Origin: Turbatrix aceti
Taxonomy: Eukaryota; Nematoda; Chromadorea; Rhabditida; Panagrolaimidae
Direction: 5' to 3'
DNA length: 64,000 nt
NCBI GenBank assembly: GCA_963969345.1
Contig: OZ017769.1
Coordinates: 7,505,725-7,569,724 of the forward strand
Shown piece by piece: positions 24,201 to 36,000 of this stretch. Position numbers and translations under genes: made by a program. Position 1 is the first letter of the stretch, and each line of letters starts with the position of its first letter. The notes beneath the pieces were generated by a model. The model searched no databases, was not told the origin of the DNA, and was given only the letters and a program-made list of their open reading frames with translations.

Positions 24201-27200
24201 CGAATGCGGCGTAAAAGTGCACGACAAGTGCCGGGAACTGCTTTCTGCCGACTGTCTTCAGCGTGAGTTCTTTTCCACCTTCCCAGATGCAAAAAAATCG
24301 TTTCAGGAGCCGCTGAGAAGTCATCCAAGCACGGCGAAGGCGACCGGGCGCAAAACCTGATTGCCGTCATCCGAGACAGAATGAAGATCCAGGAGCGGAA
24401 CAAGCCGGAGATCTTCGAACTCATCCAGCACGTCTTCAGCGTCGACGAGCGCACGCAGCAGGAGACCCTCAAACAGGTCAAGACAGGCATCCTCGAGGGC
24501 AACTCCAAGTGGAGCGCCAAGATCGAGCTCACGAGTAAGTGTTTTTGACGCGTGCGCCTGCATTTGCCGCGAAAATTTAATTATCTAGCCGCGGCGGCGT
24601 GAAAACGAACAACGAGGTAATCGATTTGTCATTTCGAGCCGGCCACTTACTAGCTTACTTTCGATGCAACAGAGCTAACCTTTTTTTGGTGGGGGGGGCA
24701 AGCCAGGGACGGACTGTGTCGGCGACGGCGCCAACGCCGGCAACGGAGCCGGGCAACACGGCTATTTACGTCTGGGAAGGGGGGAGGCAAAGAACAAACA
24801 AACAAGCCGGGCTGTTAGCCAACAGCCCATTTTGCAGCCTAATTGCACCACGCGCTAGCTCGCTAGGCTTCTGGCGCCGACAGCGCGCCATAATTGCAAA
24901 ACCTTGGACCTCGGACCTCAGAAAACCATTCCTGTTTTGTTTTCAGTAATCTGCGCCAAAGGCCTCATCGCCAAGGACAAAACAGGCAAGAGTGACCCCT
25001 ACGTCACCGCCCAGGTCGGCAAGACGAAGAAGCGAACTCGCACGATCCACCAGGACCTCAACCCCGAATGGAATGAAAAGTTTTGCTTGTAGGTCGTCTT
25101 TGGGATTTGGCAGGGGTCTATAAGGCTTAAATTCAGCGAGTGCCACAACTCGACGGACCGTATCAAAGTTCGTGTCTGGGACGAGGACAACGATCTCAAA
25201 AGCAAGCTCCGGCAAAAGTTGACCCGGGAGTCTGATGACTTTCTTGGACAGACCATCATTGAGGTCCGAACGCTCTCCGGTGAGATGGACGTCTGGTACA
25301 ATCTTGAAAAGAGAACGGACAAGTCGGCTGTCAGCGGAGCGATCCGGCTTCACATCAATGTCGAGATCAAAGGCGAGGAGAAACTCGCGCCCTACCATAT
25401 CCAGTACACCTGCCTTCATGAGCACTTGTTTGGCGTGAGTTTTTTGTGTTTTTTGGGTCACGAGGGCTTATTTGGGGACCGGTGACCTTTGCAACTGCAC
25501 CTGGCCTGCGGCGAGCTGCGAGATCAGTTGCATGGAAATGTGACGTATTTTTCGGAATGCGCTGGTTTTTAATGCCGTAATTGTTTTTCCAGTCACGTAT
25601 GTATTATATTTTTAACCAAAAGCTGCAGCTTTTTGAACTCAAAGTTTTAACCGAAGGGGAACGCAAACAAACTTGTCTTTCGACTCGTTTTCTGTCATCA
25701 AAAGTTGAAAAGTTGAAGAACGCAATGTTGGCATTTTTGGACAGTACAAGAAATCATTGGGGAACAAAAGCTGTAGAATGCAATGGCAGATGCACTTTTT
25801 TGGCTACTGAACACAAAATATTGCTCGTTTGCTCGCTCATCTTTTGCGTGCGCTAGCCAGGCGGCAAGACAAGTTTCGAGCCGCATTCGTCTGGCCGGCG
25901 GGTGCGATGACGTTTATTTCTCCGGAGGGTGAAAAATAGATACATACTAACTTCCAACCCCGACGCCACTGCCGTACACCACGGCGGACACGGGGGGATG
26001 AGACTGGCTGTCACGAAATCTGTCTCGTCACTGTTTTTGCTGGGTGGATGTTTTTAAAAAACACATTAGACGTCGACTGTTGTTGGCCGCGGCCGCGGCC
26101 GAGCAGACAACAGACGCCGGTGACAGGCCAGGTGCTTCTGTAAATGCTGCGTCAAGGAAAAACAAGGAAATTTTCGACAAAAATGCCGGGGTCACCTGTT
26201 TAATTGGCCTCCACGCAAGCAAGCCCAGCCCGGTGGTCGTAATTATTGGGTCTGCCCGGTGGCATCCCCGGGGGACGGAGAAAGTGTTAACGTACGCTTG
26301 CTTTACTGGTGGCGAGGCAAAAAAAACGAGGGACACGCAACTTGCAACTCGAAACTCACGCATGTATTTCTTTTGCAGAACATGATCAAAAATGACGACG
26401 AGGTAAAACTGCCCGATGCCAAGGGCGACGACGCGTGGAAGCTCTACTTCGACGAGACACCCCAGGAGATCGTCGATGAATTCGCGATGAGATTCGGCGT
26501 CGAGTCTATCTACATGGTGGGTGACGCCATCACGCACGTTGAACAAAAACTTTTAACGGATGACTGTTTTCAGGCAATGACCCACTTTGCGTGCCTTTGT
26601 ACAAAATACATGTGTTCGGGTGTTCCGGCGGCATTGTCCAGTCTGCTGGCGAACATCAACGCGTTTTACGCTCACGCAACGGCAACTTCGGCTGTAAGCG
26701 CGCCGGATCGCTTCAACGCGAGCAACTTTGGCAAGGACAGATTCGTCAAGCTCCTCGACCAGCTGCACAACAGTCTCCGCATTGACTTGTGCATGTACAG
26801 GGTGAGTTTCGGCTTTCAAGTGATACTTGTTTGTTCCCGGATGTTTTTTGCCTATTCTGTGGATGGCGATATCCGTCCTCCTCTGTTGTCGACTTTTTTG
26901 AGGCTCTCTGCACGTGTTTTCACCTGGATGATGGCGAGAACGGATGGCTCGGAGCGAAGAAGCTAATCTGTTTGCGAGGCGGCTTTGCGCTGTTTTGAGA
27001 CCGCTCCGGAGGGGGCGCGCGTGGCCTACCTTGTCCCCGTCCCTTGTCTTGCATGTGCCGGCTTAGCTATCTACATCACGCAACAGCACCAGGCTGTTTT
27101 GGTCGTTTTGATTAGTCCAAGCCGGTTCAAAGTTCGGATGATCTCTTTTTTTTGGGCACAAATGTTATAGATTTTTAACATTGTATTATTTAGTTTCGTT

Positions 27201-30200
27201 TTGTTTTTCAGTAATGGCAACCAGGGATGGATGGACGAACGTTCGTGTTCGTTCATGTTCGTTCGTGAATAAATTCAAAATTTATTGTTCGTGTTTGTTC
27301 ATGAACGAAATTTCTAAAAATTACTTTATTCGCTCACGAACTTTTCTAAATTTTTCGCACAGAAAACGAACAAAATAGGCCATCAATTGGGGGTATTTTT
27401 TGAAAAATGAAGTCAGAAACGCTATGATTTTTTATGAAAAAGTGTAGGAAACCTATTACAAAAAGCAGATGCGATTTTTGCCGGAACGAACAAAATTTTG
27501 CCCAAATGATAAAAAAACGTGTCATGTTCGTTCGTGTTCGTTTGCGAACGTGGACAAAGTTTTTCATGTTCGTTTGTCTTTGCGAACAAAATTTTCGAAA
27601 CGTTTATGTTCCTTCATGAACAAAAAATGGAGTATCCACCCCATCCCTGGTGGCGACTTCGACGTGTTGCACTTTCGACTTCGAAGAAAAATGCGAGTAC
27701 ATGATAGCTCACTTTGGGGGCTTGAAGACTTTTGAAGACTCAATTGTGCGTGTGTCGATCTCTGCCTGTCGGCTAAATATATCTTTTTATGTCTTTTGTT
27801 TTGCTTCTATCGGCAGCCCTGGGCTGGTTGGTTGGTTGCGTGTCACGATACCCGCGGCGCGCGCTCGCGCTGTGAACCCGGGGCTTACGTCAATGGGAGG
27901 CACACGGGCGGCAACAATAAGCCGAACGTTTTTTTCAACGCAGCGGCGTAGCATTCATTTTGCACACATTCCAGAAGCCGCTGAAATCCTCTCGGTAACC
28001 CAGGAAACCTCTGCGGGGCGGAGGGATGCTTGTCCAGAGAGTCGCGCGACTTTCTTTTCGCAGCCGTCTTTTCCAAAGCGTGCCGTCCGTGTCGTCGCCA
28101 GTGTTGGCACTTGTTTCGACTGACAGGACAGGTCATCCGGACTTTGACTTTAACTTTGACTTTTGTCGTCGCTAGTTACCTTTTCATTGGTTGGAGAGGG
28201 GTTTTTTGTTGTGCAGGGGTTGATTGCTTCTTGCTTTTTGACCAGCTCAGAAACAGGAAATAAACAGCAGGAGGGCACCTTGGCGTCATAGGATTCGGGA
28301 TGCGTTCGTTTGCCCTCAGAGAAAGCGGGGGAAGCGTTGAAGAATTAATTATTTCTCGAGCACCCGGGGTGGTCCCTGTTTGTTTGTGTTTGCACGCGCG
28401 TTTTTTGGCTTTTTGCCTTCAGAGACCACCAAATCCGGCCGTTAGGTTGTCTATGTTTTTGGCGGCGACGCTAATCTCTTTTTCCGAGTGAACACATATT
28501 GGCACTTGTTGGCCCGGTGCCGCATATCCTGGTCCATCGGCTCCTTGGCCCTGATGACGGCCTTCCACGCTGATTCGGCACCTCTCTCGCGTGTCCTACG
28601 GTCCAGACAGCCACGGCATTAGGCATTTATTAACCCGGAGGCACCGCGGTGCAATAAAAGCCACAAGCACGGCACTCACGTCTTCGCCGGCTGCCAGGCT
28701 TATCCGCCCGCTTTGCGCCTTCTTAGTTGGCTTTTCTGGTGCCGAGTCGAGCGGTCAGTTGGTTTTTGTGGCGCCGTTGTCGTCCAGTCAGTCAAGTGAA
28801 TGAATGTCGTCTTAATTGGGGGGATCATCACATTACACCCGCCAAACTCGTTCAGTCATGTCGAATGGCGCTGGGCCGTCAAACGCTTCCACGCGGCAGC
28901 GGAGGGCATCGATGCCTGCCGTTCTTCGCCGACGACCTCCATTCACCCGAAGCCGTGAATCGTGCACTCAAAATGTCTGGCAAGCGATGATGGGCTCATG
29001 CCCGTTGGGTTCTTCTTCTGTTGACACGCGTGTCTCTGTGTGCTTGTGACTGACTCGGTTTCTGCTTGGGGGTTCTTCTTTTTTTTTGCCCCGGTGCGAC
29101 AGCGCAGACGCTGACAACCCCCTCTAATTTGGCCATTTTTGCAGAAATACTTCCCGTCGACATCGCAGACAAAATTGCGAGACCTCAAGTCGACGGTCGA
29201 CCTGTTGACGTCGATTACGTTCTTCCGTATGAAGGTCCTCGAACTCACGAGTCCGCCGAGAGCATCCAACGTCGTCCGCGAGTGCGCCAAGGCCTGCATG
29301 GAGGTAGGTATATTTGCTAATTTGCCAATTTGCCAGCCTTGAGCTTTGTTTCATTTGTCGGCAAGAGCCGAATTTATCTATTTTTTGGCGCATGAGGAAG
29401 CCCCGCTTCACTGTCAGCCCGGATGCTGGCTCTTTGAAGCGACAATCTGGCGGCTTTTAATTCGACGGATTTCATGCAAAAAGACACACGCTCGTTTTCT
29501 CGTCGTTTTTCGTTTTTTTGCCCATAACGAGTTCTGAATCTTTTCGCGCCAAAAAAAGAGAAAAAAAAGATGTCATTTTTGATGCTATAAATAATCCAGT
29601 TTTTTGACTTTTGGCAGCATAGAATATTTAGAATTGACGAATTATGTTTGTTTTTTTCAGACCACGTACCATCTGATGTTCGACACTTGCTGTGAGGAAA
29701 ATGAACCCCCGGGCGAGTCAGTCAAGTTCTGGCGCGACTTTCTGGACTACATCATGCGGGTCATCGAAGAGGATCAGCATATCTACACACCGGTGCTCAA
29801 TCAATTCCCACAGGAGCTAAACATCGGTCACCTGTCCGCGGCGACCCTCTGGAATCAGTACAAAACAGACCTCAAGGACGCGCTCATGGAGCACGCCAAG
29901 ACCAAGGCGTGCAAGACGTCCGACTACATGAACCTCTACTTCCGGGTTAAATCCTTCTACTTTAAATACGTCGCCGACCTTCCTCAGTACAAGCAGTCCA
30001 TCCCAGAGTTCCCAGAGTGGTTTGTGCCCTTCGTCATGGACTGGCTCAACGAGAACGACGAACACAGCATGGATATCCTCCGCAACGCGTACAACCGCGA
30101 CAAGGCGGATAACTTCCCACAGACCTCGGAGCACACCAAGTTCAGCAACAGCGTCGTTGATGTGTTCACGCAGCTCAATGAGGCGCTGAAGGTGCTCATG

Positions 30201-32331
30201 CAGATGGACTGCCCCAACCCGGAGGTCTACGCGGATATGATGCGTCGCTTCTCAAAGACCCTCAACAAGGTGCTCCTCGCGTACGCCGACATGGTGCAGA
30301 AGGACTTTTGCCACTTTGCCGACAATGAGAAGCTCGCGTGCATTCTCATGAACAATGTCCAGCAGTTACGGTGAGTCAGAAAATCCCCCTTTCCGAGCGA
30401 GCGGTGCCCTGATTTTGTGCTCGACGGCTAAAAAGGCATTTTTGACGGCTAAAAGGGTACTTGCGTCAGCACGGGATTAGAGTTGCCCCGGTACGCGGTG
30501 ACAAATTCTGTGGAACGTTGCTGCGATGTCAACAACGGATTTTTATCCTCTTGAACACCAAAAATAGACAAAATATGGAAAAAATTTAGATTTACGATAC
30601 ATTTACAATATTTTTTAAAAAATTTCAGAGTGCAACTCGAGAAGATCTATGAAAACATGGGAGGCAGCGCTGTTGACTCAGAAGCGTCCAAGACGCTGAC
30701 GAACCTCCAGAAGAAGCTGAACAACGTGCTGGACAAGCTCTCGGGCCAGTTCATGATGAACCTGGAAAAGAACATCCAGGAGCAGACGAACAAACTCGGC
30801 CTCCTGCTGGCCAAGATCAAGGGGCCCCAGCTGCAGAAGAGCCAGGTGAGCGCGGAGGTCGACATGGTGCTGGAGCCCCTCATGGACCTGCTCGAAGGCT
30901 CGCTGCAACGCTACGCCCAGCAGTGCGAAAAGACAGTGCTCAAGTACATCCTCAAAGAGCTCTGGCGCATCACGATCGTCAGCATGGAGAAACTTGTCGT
31001 CCTACCGCCTCTCAGCGACAAGGCACTCCTCAAACAGCTACCCAATGCTAAGATCGGCGACGTAACCAAGCTGATGTCGAACGTGAAGGATATCAAAGGC
31101 ATGTCTTCGGTCAAGGAGATGATCGACATCGCTCGAGAGTGCGAGAGATCTCTGACGCCTAAGCAGTGCACGGTTCTCGATGCCGCGCTGGATGCTATTA
31201 AGGAATGCTTCCACGCTGGTGGTCAGGGTCTGAAGAAGAGCTTCTTCGAAAAATCGCCAGAGTTGCAGTCGCTCAAGTACGCGTTGTCTTTGTATACGCA
31301 AACCACCGAGCAGCTCATCAAGACCTTTATCACGTCCCAGAAGCAGCAAGGTGCGTTTTACCTGACACGAGTTCGGTTTTTACCTATTTGTCTCAATTTT
31401 CAGATCAGCCGAGCCAGGAACAGCCAGTTGGAGAAATCAGCGTCCAGGTGGACCTGTTTTCACATCCCGGCACCGGCGAGCAGAAGGTCACCGTCAAAAG
31501 TGAGTTTCAGCCAAAATTGGACGAGCGTGCGCGTTCGTTCGTTTTTGATTTTTTGAAGTCAAAATTAAAGTCAGAAATTTGTTCGCGAACACGGTCAAAA
31601 ATGTTCGCGTTTGTTTGATTTCTTTGCAAAATTTTAAAATTGTTTGTGTTTGTTCGCGAACAAAAAAACAAAAAATTGACTTTTTGCCCATCTCGGGTTC
31701 CAGAATTATTTTTTGTCCACATCTAACATTTTTTTTCAATTTTCAGTCCTGGCAGCCAACGATCTCCGCTGGCAGACGACGGGCGTCTTCAAGCCGTTCG
31801 TCGAGGTGCACCTCGTCGGCCCCCATCTCGCGGACAAAAAACGCAAGATGGCAACCAAGTCCAAGGCCGGCAACTGGGCGCCGAAGTTCAACGAGACCTT
31901 CCATTTGTGAGTTGATTTGTTCCCAGGCGTCTTTCTGGTCATTGACAATTTTCTTTTCAGCTTCCTGGGCAACGAAGGCGAGCCGGAACACTACGAGCTC
32001 ATGTTTCAGGTCAAAGACTACTGCTTCGCGCGCGAAGACCGAATCGTCGGTGTTGGCGTGCTGCAACTCGCGCAAGTCGCCGAACAGGGTAAGAATCGAC
32101 TTTTGCGAGGGTTTTAGGGATTCACATGGCTCAATTTCAGGCTCCTGCGCGTGCTGGGTGCAGCTCGGACGCCGGCTGTTCGTGGACGAGACCGGTCTCA
32201 TCCTCCTGCGCATCCTCAGTCAACGACAGTCCGACGAGATAGCCAAGGAATTCGTTAAACTCAAATCCGAGTGCCGTCACGAGACCGAATCCACCCTCGC
32301 CAGCTCCGCTTCGTCGCAGCAAATCAAATAA
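12226..32331 (+). CDS. unc-13: UNC-13/Munc13 synaptic vesicle priming factor, long isoform
   Basis: Presynaptic factor that opens syntaxin and primes vesicles. Exons: 12226-12247, 12329-12358, 12693-12792, 13492-13733, 14024-14088, 15628-15682, 17021-17142, 17433-17959, 18009-18800, 19862-20219, 23589-23660, 23999-24143, 24188-24262, 24307-24534, 24947-25088, 25137-25434, 26379-26516, 26574-26801, 29145-29303, 29661-30370, 30629-31350, 31404-31499, 31747-31906, 31961-32088, 32141-32331. All phases close, giving 1,934 aa. Domains: C2A 1-132 ([20 protein letters not shown]); acidic Tyr/His/Asp-rich linker ~210-770; C1 ~813-865 with all His/Cys zinc ligands; Ca-type C2B ~935-1085 (SDPYV, WDEDND); MUN ~1090-1730 ([20 protein letters not shown]); C2C ~1745-1934, without the C2B-type aspartates. 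Exon 15628-15682 was chosen because it alone restores phase. The intron after 18800 needs a GC donor. Identity is certain; linker exons are less so. Confidence 0.95.
18801..19861 (+). other. unc-13: GC-AG intron in unc-13
   Basis: The upstream exon must end in ATGTTCAG with two bases of a codon, because the downstream exon (acceptor TTTTTCAG at 19861) starts with T followed by an open [10 protein letters not shown] frame. The intron then begins GCGAGT, a GC donor with otherwise good context (AG|GCGAGT). The nearest GT alternative (GCGA|GTTTTT) breaks the frame. Confidence 0.6.
20220..23588 (+). other. unc-13: Large unc-13 intron with alternative exon
   Basis: 3.4-kb intron of the long isoform. 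It carries the candidate alternative first exon (to 22578) and, about 30 nt before the next acceptor, a tRNA-like 5' half around 23530-23575 with an A-box-like TGGTGTAGTGG but no B box. Its 5' part contains purine-rich runs near 20715-20750. GC content rises between about 20900 and 22580, as expected if promoter plus exon lie there. Confidence 0.5.
22153..22578 (+). CDS. unc-13: Alternative 5' exon of unc-13 (candidate short-isoform start)
   Basis: Inside the 3.4-kb intron between 20219 and 23589 lies an open frame of 909 nt ending at a consensus donor (GAACTC|GTGAGT, 22578/22579) in phase 0, exactly the phase needed to join the next constitutive exon at 23589. The frame can be read from about 21670; the first in-frame ATG is at 22153, giving 142 residues before the junction. 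The last residues read [10 protein letters not shown], in front of [15 protein letters not shown] encoded by the next exon. The upstream acceptor (CTTTCTCAG at about 21686) is out of phase with the preceding constitutive exon, so this looks like a first exon rather than a cassette. C. elegans and vertebrate unc-13 genes do use alternative N-termini at this point. Confidence 0.55.
27221..27650. mobile_element. GAAC/GTTC-keyword MITE-like element with CCAGGGATGG ends
   Basis: 430-bp element in the unc-13 intron between 26801 and 29145. It begins CCAGGGATGG and ends CCATCCCTGG, a perfect 10-bp terminal inverted repeat. Flanks are TGGCAA and TGGCGA, a possible imperfect target duplication. The interior is AT-rich between arrays of GTTCGTGTTCGTTCATG-like words and their complements. 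No coding capacity. It is the best-bounded member of a family with related copies in at least five other places in this window. Confidence 0.7.
31505..31740. repeat. GAAC/GTTC-keyword repeat in unc-13 intron
   Basis: The intron 31500-31746 is almost filled by a copy of the GTTCG(C/T)GAAC family: GCGTTCGTTCGTTTTTG at the left, TTGTTCGCGAACACGG in the middle, TTTGTTCGCGAACAAAAAA at the right. Ends are not clear. Confidence 0.6.
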
Positions 32332-32335
32332 TAAA
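32330..32335 (+). promoter_or_regulatory. unc-13: AATAAA overlapping the unc-13 stop codon
   Basis: The stop TAA at 32329-32331 runs straight into AATAAA. If used, the 3' UTR would be only about 20 nt. Another signal further downstream cannot be excluded. Confidence 0.35.
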
Positions 32336-33077
32336 ATAACAAACCACAACCTCCCACCGGATGCATCTTTTGCTCCGGGATACTACACGTAGTTTCGTGT
32401 GCTTCCCGTGTGTCAACCGCGTGCCCGTCACAAATTTCACCAAGCTAGCAGCCAGCTGGCTGGGCGTGTTTTACCCGCACGACCACGACTTGAACACGAA
32501 ACCTTCACATCTGTTTGTGCTGTTTTTACAAAACTCCCTACTGCAAACACAACACACCCGGGTCGTGGATTCGCTCCCGGTTTTCTGCCCTTATCACATC
32601 CCTATTCCCGATTCCCTCCAAGGGTCCAGGTCCCAGACCTACTCCCGCAATCATCCCATCGCGTTGTTTCTTCCTACCTGTGCCTTGTACTTAAACCGTG
32701 TCGCTCGAAGAGAAAAATGAATGAAGATGCTTTTTTGTTGACCGACTGAAAAAACGCCGGCCACGTGACTGACTCGGGGTGAGGCTTTCTCCCAGCTGCG
32801 GCTATCGTAAAAGCCAGAATTCAATTCTTACAAAATGCCGTTCTCGCGGGTGTCGTATTTCGGACAGCTGTGCAATTAATTTTGTTGTCTAATTAATTGG
32901 ACCGTTGTGGAATGACGTCATTTCAATTTACTATACACTTTTTTGTTTGCTTGTTATTTGTGTTCGTACATGCACCATTTTGCTTACAAGAGAACAGTTT
33001 GTGAGTGACGGGTGTCCTCCATTGATCGCGTGTACGTCAAACTCTCGCGAGAATCCACAGGCGAATCGCTTCAGACA
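32332..33077. other. Spacer between unc-13 and TTC5
   Basis: About 750 bp with no supported exon. Contains AT-rich TTAATT motifs near 32870-32900. It should hold the unc-13 3' UTR and the TTC5 promoter. Confidence 0.4.
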
Positions 33078-36000
33078 ATGGTTGCCGACGAAAGCGTCGA
33101 TGCCGAAGACGTCGTGCTCCAGCACGGCCCGGATATCATCATGGACTTTCCCTGTCTTCGCGAAACAATCAAAGGCGACGCCGCACCGCAACTTGCCGAA
33201 TTCCGTCGGAAGGTGAAAGCATTCGAGCGCCGCTGCGACCGCTTTTATCTCGATGGCGGCGAACCGGATGAGGCAGTCAGGAAAGCCGATATTGCCAGAC
33301 AAATTGCAGAACTTACAAAGGTGAGGAAAGACGCGCGTCAAATTTTGTTCAAAAATAATTGCGTCGGGCATGGAAAAATTTATTTATTTACCTCATCCAG
33401 GACCTTGAGTGAACGCTGTGAATGCTGCAAACTACAGTGAACTGTGATCTTTGTATTGTTGATCATGACGTGTGTGTTTGAAACAGTTAACGCGATGTTG
33501 CGGGCGTTGGTTGTGTTCCAGTTGTCTGATTTATCAGCGCGCTCGATGCTGTTGCTGTCTCGTGAAAACATACGTCATGTGTTTTGAAACTACCAAATGA
33601 TCGATGAATGACGTGACAACAAAAAATACGTGAAAATTGATCAGAATGATGCGATAAAATTTTTTTAATGTAAAAAAACTGTGAATCTCACCAGGGAGGG
33701 GCGAACAGACGTTTTTTTGTTCGCGGATGAACACAAACAATTTAGAATTTTTTTAATGAATCGAACGAAAGCACTCATGTTTGACTGTCTCGCCGGCAAT
33801 TTTTTTTATCAATTGTGCGAGATTTATAAAAAAAAACGAAGAATTGGCAACTTTTTCTTGACTAAATTTCATAAATGTTATCTGCCGTTTTCTTGAAAAA
33901 TAACATAAATTTTGACATCGTTTTTCTAATTTTACGCCAATTTTTGTTCGTTTTATCTGTTCGAAAAATTTAGCTTTATTCGCGAACGAATGCGATTAAA
34001 AAAATAAAAGAAAAACCTGTTTGCAAACGAAAACAAACAAGAAAAATCAAATTTGTTCGCGAACGAACGCAATTGTTCGCCCAACTCTGAATCCCACTTA
34101 AAAGCCTAAAAATCCAAATTTTCCAGGAAATCCCAGAAACCGCGACGTCCGCTCAGCAGGACTACTGGCAGGCGAGACTTCTTCGCCGGCTTCCCGATCA
34201 GCTGAACGCCGCGCTGGAGCTGACGGAGCGGGCTCTCCGACGCAATGCTTTCATGGTTGGCGCGTTCCTGCAACTCGCGGAGATCAATTTTGATCTCGGC
34301 AACATGGAAAACACGCTGCACTGCATCCGGAGCGCGTACCACATCGAAGCGTCGCCCAAGACGCAGGCGTACCTGTCGATGGCCATCCGACAGCGCGTAT
34401 CGGCCGCCGGGTCGCAGCAGGATAAGATGCAGCTGCTGAAGAAGGCCATCTCGCTGGCCCTCGAGGCAGTGGACGCCGCGCCTTCCTACCTCTACGGCAA
34501 GTACAACCTCGGCATGTGCTTCTTCTGCTTTTTCTTCGCCGGCGAGAGGAAAAAGGACGCGATGCTGCGCAAGGCACTGGGATTCATGCAGGACATTACG
34601 ACTGCCGAGGACCCATTTGTTTCTCCCGACGTCCTCATAAACATGGTGGGTTTTTTTCGAGCGTGAAATTTGCAATATAGTTTTTTTTGTTAATGGAGCG
34701 TAAAATGGCAGCGTTCTTCAAAAAATCCTAAAAGCGGCGTTTTTGAATTACGTTCGTTGAAAAAACGTGATTTTTTTTTTATTAAAATACAGAGTTGTTC
34801 GATGCTCACTAAATTGCTCCTGCTCACTGCTCGCTCCTGCTCAGCTCACGAGCGCGAGCGGAGCGAGCGCGAAAAATTGGAGTGCTCAATGAGCATGAGC
34901 AGAGCGAGCATGAAAAATTGAATTGCTCAAAGAGCGCGAGCAGAGCGAGCGCGATAAATTTTTCAAATGAGCACTGCTCACTATAAATTTAGTGCTACAA
35001 ATACTAAAATACTGGTAATTTCGACCAAAAACACGATGTTGGGGGTATCTCCAAGGAGTATACGGTCTTTCTTTTCGCTAGGGACTGAATTTGTGACTCA
35101 AAATTCACTTTTCTTGTGTGAGCCATTTTCGCTCATTGCTCGCTCCTGCTCGACTCACGAGTGTGAGCAGAGCAAGAGCAGAGGATCTGAGAATAAAAGA
35201 GCGCGAGCGGAGCGAGCGCGAAAACTTTAGGAACTCAAAGAGCATGAGCAGAGCGAGCACGGAAAGTTGAATTGCTCAAAGAGCGCGAGCAGAGCGAGCA
35301 CTGAAAATTGTCAAATTGAACAACTCTGTTAAAATAGCCAAAAAGCAAAAAATGAGGGTCAGATGCGCATTTTGGCATTTTAGCCTACTTGCACTTCGGC
35401 CCGGAGTTCTCCCGGATGATACAAACGTAAACATGTTTTTTTGGATTTGATTTGATTTTTCTATGGCTTCTGAACTCGCCCGCGACCGTCATAACCCAAT
35501 TTGCCGACGTTAGGGCTGTTTTGCAGACCCTTTGTCAATTTTTTTCTTCTTCCTCTTGTGCCCTCGTCCTTTGTACATACTAAAATGCAAAATTGCCGTG
35601 CGGATGGGTTTTGTCGTCACGTGTAGCGAACGCGGTGTCGATCTTTCGTCGCCTAATTTTCTGTAACGACCTTTTTTGGTCGGGATCTTCGATTTAGCTT
35701 TTTGCATGCGTCGGGTAACAAAAAGAGACGCCTCTGTTTAATTTTCGTTTATGACGGTCATTGCGCTTCGCTGCCGACCGAATTTGGCACATCCGAGAGG
35801 TCTCAGAAAAACATGATATCAGGATGTGCCAATTACACGCAGCCAGCTACGATCGGTCGTCGCAGGCTACCGGCTCTCAAAATTGACAGTTGTTTTTCAG
35901 TTGTTTGTTGTTGTTTTTTTGCTTCCTTGCTTATTGGATTGTTTTGGGTCTTGTTTTGACTGTGAACAGAATCCTGCACGGCGTGCAATTAGTTTCGGCT

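Noticed and set aside
35140..35329. Possible CRISPR-like regular repeats (41-bp units)
   Set aside because: The host is a eukaryote, the units are contiguous with no unique spacers, and they lie inside an element with terminal inverted repeats.
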